Below are positions 56,733 to 64,000 of a stretch of 64,000 nucleotides of DNA, piece by piece (position 1 is the first letter of the stretch; the number at the start of each line of letters is the position of its first letter). The stretch is from contig NZ_VIVK01000003.1 in assembly GCF_007828865.1 (NCBI RefSeq), positions 434,001 through 498,000 of the forward strand, read 5' to 3'. The position numbers and the translations under genes are program-made. The notes beneath the pieces were generated by a model. That model was not told where the DNA came from, made no database searches, and was given only the letters and a program-made list of their open reading frames with translations. Source of the stretch: Kribbella amoyensis (GTDB taxonomy: Bacteria; Actinomycetota; Actinomycetes; Propionibacteriales; Kribbellaceae).

Positions 56733-57461
56733 GTGAGTGCTACACACCGTGACCCCGCACGCAGGATTCTCTTCGAAGCCGCCCTGATCGCGACCGCGGT
56801 CCTGCTGTACTTCCTGGTCCGCGGTCTGATCGAAGAGCGCGTCGCGACGGCCTACGAGAACGCGGAGTCCGTGGTCCGCTTCGAGCAGCGGACCGGCTTC
56901 TTCGTGGAACCCCACCTGCAGCAGTATGTGACCGACCACCCGTCCCTCGTGGTGTTCGCGAACTGGATGTACATCTACGGCCACTGGCCCGTCGTCGTGA
57001 TCACGCTGGCCTGGTTGCTCACCCGGCACCGGACCGAGTACCGGCGGTTCCGCAACGCGATGCTCATCTCGGGGGCGATCGGCCTGGTGATCTTCGCGCT
57101 CTTCCCGGTCGCACCGCCGCGCTTCCTGCCCGGCCTTGGGTTCGTCGACACCGTGACCGAGCAGTCCTCGTCGTACCGGGTCCTGCAGGCGCCCGGGATG
57201 ACGAACCAGTACGCCGCGGTGCCGAGTCTGCATTTCGGCTGGAACCTGCTGATGGGGATCGCCTGGGCGACGGTGGCGACGCATCCGCTGGCTCGCGCGT
57301 TCGGCTGGATCATGCCGCCGGCGATGTTCGCGGCGATCGTGCTGACCGCGAACCACTACATCGTCGACGGCCTGCTCGGTGGGTCGATCGCGCTGTTCGG
57401 GCTCTGGCTCGGGACCCGGATCGACCGCCGGAACCCGGGTCTCAGGCCGGGGCGCCGGTGA
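56733..57461 (+). CDS. PAP2-superfamily membrane protein (inositol phosphotransferase-like)
   Basis: 242 residues from GTG 56733, with GGGAGGGG upstream. Six helices. PAP2-like motifs: FPVAPPRFLPGLGFVDT, AVPSLHFGWNLLMG (motif C2, SxxxH-like with His) and ANHYIVDGLLGG (motif C3 with catalytic His and Asp). This is the aureobasidin-resistance/inositolphosphotransferase-like branch. Probably acts on lipid phosphates. Divergent from the flippase-like gene; overlaps the convergent APH gene by 20 bp. Confidence 0.83.
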   Translation: MSATHRDPARRILFEAALIATAVLLYFLVRGLIEERVATAYENAESVVRFEQRTGFFVEPHLQQYVTDHPSLVVFANWMYIYGHWPVVVITLAWLLTRHRTEYRRFRNAMLISGAIGLVIFALFPVAPPRFLPGLGFVDTVTEQSSSYRVLQAPGMTNQYAAVPSLHFGWNLLMGIAWATVATHPLARAFGWIMPPAMFAAIVLTANHYIVDGLLGGSIALFGLWLGTRIDRRNPGLRPGRR

Positions 57462-58335
57462 CGTCGGCGACCACCTGGTCGATCACGTACTGCGCGTTCG
57501 CGGCGATGCCCGGGTTCGTCTCGCGGTAGTACGGCAGCTGGATCAGCGCCATCGACAGCGCCCTCGCCCGGCCGCGGATCCAGGTGTCCTCGTCGACGTC
57601 GACGGCCGCGCGGAACGCTGTCCGGGCGGGCCCGGTCAGCAGGTTCCACGCCGGGATCAGGTCGCAGGCGGGATCACCGGTCCCCGCCGTCGCGAAGTCG
57701 AGCACGGCAAGCAGCCGGTCCCCCTGGACGAGCAGGTTCGACGGCATCAGGTCGGCGTGGAGCCAGACCGACCCCGTCGCCGGCGCGGCCGCGAGCCCAG
57801 CATCCCAGCCGGCCATCGCCGCCTCGACGTCGATCCAGCCCACCAACTGCCGCAGCGCCGACCGCGTCCCTGCGTCCTGCTCGCTCAACGGCCCACCCCG
57901 GTACGCCGCAGGCGCGTCCGGCAGCGTGATCTTGCGGAACTCCCGGACCAACTCGCCCAGCTCGGTCCCGAGGGTCGTCGAGGTCGTCCCGGCCACCGGG
58001 AGGTCGCCGTCGATCCAGCGGTTCACCGACCATCGCCACGGGTACTCGTCGGCCGGCTCCCCCAGCGCGACCGGGACCGGGATCTCGACCGGCAGCAGCG
58101 GCGCCAACCGCGGCAGCCAGGTGGCCTCCTTGCCGATGTCGTCCACTCCACCCGGGACCCGCGGCAGCCGGACGGTCAGCGAGTCACCGAGCCGGTACAT
58201 CGCGTTCACGGTCCCGCTGGACGGGATCTCGGTCACCGTCAGCCCGGCCCACTCGCGGAACTGACCCGCCACCAGGCGCTGGACCAGTTCCGCGTCGATG
58301 TCCACCTCGTCCGCGTGCATTCTCACGGCCGCCAT
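57442..58335 (-). CDS. Aminoglycoside phosphotransferase-family protein
   Basis: 297 residues from ATG 58335; ATG 58320 (MHADEVDIDAEL) is the other likely start. Complete APH fold: VNAMYRLGDSLTVRLPR (P-loop and Lys-type strand), WLHADLMPSNLLV with the catalytic Asp, and LLAVLDFATAGTGDPACDL with the metal-binding Asp. One of the widespread actinobacterial members with a MHADEV start; substrates are unknown, so no resistance is claimed. Confidence 0.85.
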   Translation of the reverse strand: MAAVRMHADEVDIDAELVQRLVAGQFREWAGLTVTEIPSSGTVNAMYRLGDSLTVRLPRVPGGVDDIGKEATWLPRLAPLLPVEIPVPVALGEPADEYPWRWSVNRWIDGDLPVAGTTSTTLGTELGELVREFRKITLPDAPAAYRGGPLSEQDAGTRSALRQLVGWIDVEAAMAGWDAGLAAAPATGSVWLHADLMPSNLLVQGDRLLAVLDFATAGTGDPACDLIPAWNLLTGPARTAFRAAVDVDEDTWIRGRARALSMALIQLPYYRETNPGIAANAQYVIDQVVADVTGAPA

Positions 58336-58457
58336 CCCACCGGATCGGGCCGTCCTTGTCGAGCCGATTCCCACCAATTACGGGCCGAAGGCAACCAACT
58401 GGTCCGAACCTTCCGCCGAGTTCGCGCGTCTGCACCGGCATGAGAGGGTGGGCGGTC

Positions 58458-59246
58458 GTGCGGGTGCGGAACTGGTTACTGGGCGTCGGGCTGCTCGGTG
58501 CGACGGTGTGGTCGTTCGTGGTGAGCGCGTCGATGCCGAGCTGGTTCGACCCGAGCGAGGACTGCGCGCTGACCGCGTCGAGCGACGGCGTCTACGGCAG
58601 CAGCGCCGGGATCGACATCCGGACCAGCTGGTTCCCGCCCCGGGCCGTCTGCGACTTCGGCAGTGGCGAGAAGTACGAGTTCATCTCCCAGGCCGAATCG
58701 GTGACGCTCACCGTTCTCGCGGTCGTGCTCGCGCTCGCGCTGGTCGCCGGGCTCGTCCTGGCGGTCCGCGGACTCACGGCGACCGGCGGCGTGATCCGGG
58801 CCGCCGACGCGATCAACCTCCGCCGCCGGCTGCTCACCCATCTCGCCGTCGCCGCGTTCCTGGGCTACGTGGCGAGCTCCGGTCTGGTCATCGGCCAGGT
58901 GATCGGGATCATGCTCACCGGTCCGCCGGGCCTGGTCACGCTCGTCGTCGGCGCCCTGGTCGTGCTCACAGCCGTCACCACCGCGGCCGACCGCGCGTAC
59001 GGTCCGCTGCCGAGCACGGCCACCGACTCGTACCGGCGCGGGACGACCGCGGCGGTCCTGGTCGTCCTCGTCGTGACAACCATCGCGGTCGTCAACTTCC
59101 CGCTGCGCGACCTCGACGTCGCGATCCCCGGCGCGGCCACGTACGCCGCGGTGGTGGCGGTCCAGTGGTTCAGACCGCGCCGATCGTCGCTCCCGGTACC
59201 TGCGGACAGTCCAGCAACTGCTGATCGGTCCGCCGAGCCCCGGTGA
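58458..59246 (+). CDS. Five-helix membrane protein of unknown function
   Basis: 262 residues from GTG 58458, with AGAGGG 9 nt upstream; ATG 58440 would add six residues. Helix 1 (about 6-24), an extracytoplasmic loop with two Cys (SEDCALTAS and RAVCDFG) that could form a disulfide, then four further helices. The C-terminus is Pro/Arg/Ser rich. No family recognised. Its last 77 bp overlap the convergent LacI gene. Confidence 0.6.
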   Translation: MRVRNWLLGVGLLGATVWSFVVSASMPSWFDPSEDCALTASSDGVYGSSAGIDIRTSWFPPRAVCDFGSGEKYEFISQAESVTLTVLAVVLALALVAGLVLAVRGLTATGGVIRAADAINLRRRLLTHLAVAAFLGYVASSGLVIGQVIGIMLTGPPGLVTLVVGALVVLTAVTTAADRAYGPLPSTATDSYRRGTTAAVLVVLVVTTIAVVNFPLRDLDVAIPGAATYAAVVAVQWFRPRRSSLPVPADSPATADRSAEPR

Positions 59247-60189
59247 TCTGGTCGACCAGCAGACGCACCGCCCGCCGGCCGAGCTCGCGACGCGGTACCT
59301 CGAACCCGCTCACGTCCGGCCGGCCCTTCGGCTGACCCAGCACGGCGAGCGACAGGTCCTCGGGGAGCCGGAGACCCGCCTCCTCCGCAGCGGCCAGGGC
59401 GGCTCTCGACAAGACGCCGAGATCGGTCTCCTCCACGACGACCGCGGTCACGCCCTCGTCCCGCCATTTCGTCAGCAGTGCGGCATCCACGTCGGCGGAC
59501 TGCGCGCGCACGACAACACGGCGTACCGGCAGGCGCGCTCGACGGATCGCGGCAAGCACGCCCTTCTCCCGGTCCGTCGAGGACAGCGCGTCCTCCACGG
59601 AGCGCAGGTACCGGATCTCGCGGTGTCCCAGCTCGAGCAGCCGCTCCACCACCGCGGCCGACGCGGCCACGTAGTCCACGCCGACGAACGGGATCCGGCC
59701 GCCGAGCTCGTCCCGCCGGCCGACGTACACCAGCGGGAAGTCGCCGTGCAGCAGCCAGTCGATCGGCTCCTCCGGCACATGCCGGCCGAAGAACACACAG
59801 CCGTCGGCGACCCTGGTCCGGCGGATCGCGGTCTTCGCGTCGGTGCGCGCGTCCAGCCCGCCGGTCCCGGTGAACAGCACCAGGTCCTGGCCGAGCGCGG
59901 TCGCCTCCGCCTCGATCCCGGCCAGGATCGGGTAGTAGAAGTCGTCCAGCTCGATCGGGAACGCCGAGGCGAACGTGTACACCCCGAGCAGGTGGTTGCG
60001 GGCCGAGGCGAGCCGGGTCGCGACCGGATCGGGGACGTAGCCGAGCTGCTCGGCCGCGGCCAGCACCCGCTGCCGGGTCGGCTCCGACAGCCGGGTACCT
60101 TCGGTGTTCCCGGACAGCACCAGGGACACGGTCGTCTGCGACACCCCGGCGACCGCCGCGATGTCCGCCTGCCGGGGAGCTCTCGCCAT
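59170..60189 (-). CDS. LacI-family transcriptional regulator
   Basis: 339 residues from ATG 60189. HTH at 7-30 (ADIAAVAGVSQTTVSLVLSG), hinge region near 40-62 (RQRVLAAAEQLGYVPDPVA) and a periplasmic-binding-type ligand domain to the end (GVDYVAASAAVVERLLELGH, LGQPKGRPDVSGFEVPRREL). Probably senses a sugar or similar small molecule. Own promoter visible within the 3' end region of the upstream oxidase gene. No sugar transporter is next to it. Confidence 0.9.
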   Translation of the reverse strand: MARAPRQADIAAVAGVSQTTVSLVLSGNTEGTRLSEPTRQRVLAAAEQLGYVPDPVATRLASARNHLLGVYTFASAFPIELDDFYYPILAGIEAEATALGQDLVLFTGTGGLDARTDAKTAIRRTRVADGCVFFGRHVPEEPIDWLLHGDFPLVYVGRRDELGGRIPFVGVDYVAASAAVVERLLELGHREIRYLRSVEDALSSTDREKGVLAAIRRARLPVRRVVVRAQSADVDAALLTKWRDEGVTAVVVEETDLGVLSRAALAAAEEAGLRLPEDLSLAVLGQPKGRPDVSGFEVPRRELGRRAVRLLVDQITGARRTDQQLLDCPQVPGATIGAV

Positions 60190-60195
60190 CCCGGC

Positions 60196-60215
60196 AGTGT
60201 AGCTAATACGGATTA
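60196..60215 (-). promoter_or_regulatory. LacI gene promoter with overlapping operator
   Basis: On the minus strand TACACT (60201-60196) lies 6 nt before ATG 60189, a leaderless arrangement. TAATACGGATTA (60204-60215) next to it is a near-perfect dyad with central CG, the usual form of LacI-family operators, so autoregulation is likely. Confidence 0.55.
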
Positions 60216-61592
60216 CTTCGAGCCATTCCCGGCGGGTCGGATGTTCTGGTTCAACCGGAACACGTTGCCCGGGTCGTACTCCGCCTTGATCACCGCGAGC
60301 CGCTCGTAGTTGTCCTTGCCGAACCCGGCCACCACCCGGTCCCGGCCCTCGTCGCCGATGAAGTTCAGGTACACCGCGCCGGTCGCCCACGGCCGGACGT
60401 CCTCGCACAGTGCGCGGGCCCAGCCGATCCCCTGGCCGTCCTCGGCCGGATCCGCCCACAGCCCGAACGGGTGGATCACCCAGTCGGCACTGCGGTGCGG
60501 CAACGGCCACCGGTCCGCGTCCCGAGCCACGGCGCCGCCCCACGGTACGGCGATCTGCTGCGACGGCGACGGGGCCGGCATGTCGGCGGACCGGTCACAG
60601 AAGGCCTGGACCGCCTCGTCCGGGAACGCCGACAGGTGCTCGGCCGACCAGTAGTTGCGGAAGCCCGGTGGATCGTCGAGCGCGGACTGCAGGCCGGCGT
60701 ACGGCAGCTCGGCGATCATCGCGCCCTCCGGAGCGAGCTCGAGCATCGGCCGGAACACCTCGCGCGCCTCGGCCTCGTGGCCCGCGTAGATCGCCCCGGC
60801 CGCGACCAGGAGCCGGCCGTGCAGGTGCTCGGGTACGAACTCCTCCGGCGGCCCGGTGAGGTAGATCGCGCCACCGCCGAGGTCGTCGGGCGCGCCGCTG
60901 GTGATCAGGTCGCGGTATGCACGGACGATCTCGGGACCCGATTCGGCCGGCCACAGCAGCAACATCAGTGTGACCGCCGGTAGCGGGCGGACCCGGAAGG
61001 TCAGCGAGGTGGCGACCCCGAAGTTGCCACCACCACCGTGCAGCGCCCAGAACAGCTCGGGGTTCTCGTCCTCGGAGGCGGTCACGGTCCGCCCGTCGGC
61101 GGTGACCAGCTCGACCGCGACGAGGTTGTCGCAGGCCAGTCCCCACTTCCGTTCGAGCCAGCCGGATCCGCCACCCAGGGTGAGCCCGGCGATCCCGGTG
61201 GTGGACACCCGGCCGCCGGTGGTGGCCAGCCCGTACGGCTGACACGCCCGGTCCAGATCGGCCCAGAGCGCGCCGCCCTCGACCCGGGCCAGACCCGCCT
61301 CCGGATCCACCTGGACCCCGTTGAGGCGGCGCAGGTCGACGACCAGCCCGCCGTTGCTCAGCCCGGTCCCGGCCACCCCGTGACCACCTCCCCGGACCGC
61401 GATCTCCAGCCCCTGGTTCACGCCGTACCGGATCGCCGCGGCCACGTCGGCGGCCGACTCGCACTGGGCGATCAGGCCCGGCCGTTTGTCGATCATCGCG
61501 TTGAAGATCGTCCGCGCCTCGTCGTAGTCCGGCTCACCGGCCCGCAGTACCCGGCCGCCGAACCCGACCGGTTGTGCCATCGTCTCTGCCAT
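60213..61592 (-). CDS. FAD-linked oxidase (BBE-type, PCMH fold)
   Basis: 459 residues from ATG 61592; ATG 61580 is possible. FAD_binding_4 domain (about 35-205): GLEIAVRGGGHGVAGTGL carries the His used in 8-alpha-N-histidyl FAD linkage, and GLTLGGGSGWLERKWG follows. Berberine-bridge C-terminal domain (about 395-459) with YLNFIGDEG and KAEYDPGNVFRLNQNI. The second covalent site (Cys) is not seen: GLACDNLV has a Cys in the equivalent region. Oxidises alcohols or sugars; in actinobacteria often in secondary metabolism. The LacI gene follows 23 bp downstream. Confidence 0.88.
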   Translation of the reverse strand: MAETMAQPVGFGGRVLRAGEPDYDEARTIFNAMIDKRPGLIAQCESAADVAAAIRYGVNQGLEIAVRGGGHGVAGTGLSNGGLVVDLRRLNGVQVDPEAGLARVEGGALWADLDRACQPYGLATTGGRVSTTGIAGLTLGGGSGWLERKWGLACDNLVAVELVTADGRTVTASEDENPELFWALHGGGGNFGVATSLTFRVRPLPAVTLMLLLWPAESGPEIVRAYRDLITSGAPDDLGGGAIYLTGPPEEFVPEHLHGRLLVAAGAIYAGHEAEAREVFRPMLELAPEGAMIAELPYAGLQSALDDPPGFRNYWSAEHLSAFPDEAVQAFCDRSADMPAPSPSQQIAVPWGGAVARDADRWPLPHRSADWVIHPFGLWADPAEDGQGIGWARALCEDVRPWATGAVYLNFIGDEGRDRVVAGFGKDNYERLAVIKAEYDPGNVFRLNQNIRPAGNGSK

Positions 61593-61768
61593 CTCGGGAA
61601 CGCCCCCTCTTGCCTGACCCCTGATCCCCGTGCACATGGCCGATGCTCCGCCGACCATCTCCCCCGGTCAACGCCCCCGATCCCTGGCACACAAGGCGTT
61701 CCCGGTCCGCGACGCACCGTCGCGTGGTCCAGCACCTGGGCCGAGCACCCGGCAACCGTTTGCACAGC

Positions 61769-61774
61769 TAGGGT
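61769..61774 (+). promoter_or_regulatory. -10 box of the LarA-like gene
   Basis: TAGGGT lies 7 nt before ATG 61782; GGGTGGGG in the same stretch could also act as ribosome binding site. Confidence 0.35.
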
Positions 61775-61781
61775 GGGGCGC

Positions 61782-63025
<1,244 letters not shown>

Positions 63026-63029
<4 letters not shown>

Positions 63030-63919
63030 GACGCGTTCTCCGCGCTCTCGAGTTTCGGCTGTTCCACGGCCGCTTCGAGGGCCCGGTGGAACGCGTCGGC
63101 GACGTACGTCGGGACCCGCAGGCCGTTGCGGTGCGCCCAGAGCAGCTCGTACTCGATCCGGGCGACCTGCTCGGCGTACCGGGCGACCGCGGAGTCGTCA
63201 CCGGTGGCGACGCCTAGCTTGCGCATCACCGTACCGAAGTGGATCCGCTGGTGGTCGTTGCCGACGCCAACGGGGGCGAAGGTCTTCCGGCGCAGGGTGC
63301 GGACCAGCCACTTCTGCCAGGACCCCAGCTGACCCCACAGCCCGCGCGCCGCGATCTGGTAGTACGCGAAGTGGCCCGGCTCCTGCCGGCGGATCGGGGC
63401 GATCACCGTCTTCGCGATGGCGCGTTCGCCCAGCCGCAGCAGGCCGCCGTGCAGGTCGCTGTAGGCCAGCACGGCGGAGCGTTCGGTCGCCATCCCGGTC
63501 AGGTAGTAGAGCATCCGGCTAACGTCCTGGACCGCGCCGATCCGCCCGAGCGCACCGAGCAGCCGGAGCTTGAACGACACCGTGGTCAGGTCCGGCTCTG
63601 CCGCCGGCAGCCCGATCAGGGTCTGCAGCTTGTCCAGGATGACGCCGTGCTGGGTCTCCTGCGGCAGCCAGACGTCGGCGTAGAAGTGCCGGTCGATCTC
63701 CGGCGGATCGGGCAGCACGGCGTTCAGTTCGAGCACGTTCCGCTCGACCTCGAGCTCGACCCGGGACATGTAGGTCAGCACCGGACCGAACCGGTCCGCG
63801 ACCAGGCCCGGACGGGCCATCGTGTAGTCCACCGTGCCGAGCTCGATGGGCGGGTGTTCGTCGGCCTGACGCGCGACGTGGTCGGCGAGCCGCCGCTCGG
63901 CGGCATCCAGACCGCTCAC
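63026..63919 (-). CDS. Ferritin-like di-iron protein (acyl-ACP desaturase-like)
   Basis: 297 residues from GTG 63919, with GGAG upstream. All-helical. Two ExxH motifs typical of ferritin-like di-iron sites: QETQH (Glu88, His91) and RRQEPGHF (Glu180, His183), with further acidic candidates in SRVELEVER (54-60) and ATERS (Glu146). Helical bundle context DVWLPQETQHGVILDKL is like acyl-ACP desaturases and related mono-oxygenases. Reaction and substrate unknown. Convergent with the LarA-like gene, overlapping by 4 bp. Confidence 0.72.
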
Positions 63920-64000
63920 CCGACGCTCCTGCCCAGGGCAGCGGGCGACGATGCAGCGATCAAGTCCCCTCCTCGCGGGCGCGTACGTGAACGGGAGAAT

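Noticed and set aside
61038-61781. Long 5' extension of the LarA-like gene
   Set aside because: It is antisense to the oxidase gene and of shadow-frame composition; the LarA homology begins at 61782.

Overview
The window is high-GC, coding-dense DNA from an actinobacterium. Evidence for this is a mycothiol S-conjugate amidase gene (mca), GTG and TTG starts, many genes that seem to be transcribed without a leader, a SARP-type regulator and many drug-export genes. The gene content fits Propionibacteriales, perhaps a Kribbella-like soil actinomycete, but that placement is inference. No rRNA, tRNA, CRISPR array, insertion sequence or prophage was recognised. Non-coding gaps are short; the only gap over 1 kb (46630-47743) holds the remains of broken genes.

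Layout. 1-2.8 kb: a cut-off membrane protein, a small membrane protein, mca, a DUF4307-type protein and greA with a clear terminator. 2.8-12.8 kb: a DrrAB-like exporter, an MFS exporter behind a duplicated operator, an ABC exporter (ATPase plus two permeases) divergent from a NarL-type two-component system, a DUF4097-like protein, and an MFS exporter divergent from a MarR regulator. 13.3-17.6 kb: a sugar-type ABC importer directly behind ilvA. 17.6-27.2 kb: an HExxH protein, an APH-fold protein, a NodIJ-like ABC exporter, MFS/MerR, a short-chain dehydrogenase and MarR/MFS.

27.3-35.7 kb is the least explained part. Three copies of a two-gene cassette lie on the plus strand. The first gene is a paralogue of one ~195-residue family (possibly DUF6301). 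The second encodes a different low-complexity, helical or disordered basic protein each time. A minus-strand block (AI-2E family permease, GlmL/MutL-like protein, metB-like gene) separates copy 1 from copies 2 and 3.

35.8-44.2 kb: TetR/MMPL, YczE/MocR, msrA, and small genes for a DUF6228-like protein, a methyltransferase, a DinB-like protein and a DUF1707 protein. 44.3-53.2 kb: a secreted GH26-like hydrolase, a DUF3592-like protein, remnants of an XRE regulator and an aldo/keto reductase, a racemase-family protein, a 927-residue SARP regulator, a secreted Cys-rich protein and a PhyH-type dioxygenase. 53.3-64 kb: a GNAT/GyrB-like fusion, a CPT-like kinase, GDPD plus a flippase-like protein, PAP2, APH, LacI, a BBE-type oxidase, a LarA-like racemase and a ferritin-like protein.

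Two themes recur. Exporters are paired with their own regulators (MarR, MerR, MarR, TetR), and their intergenic regions contain visible palindromes or repeats. Many start codons also sit 5-9 nt after a TAnnnT-like -10 box, which suggests leaderless mRNAs.
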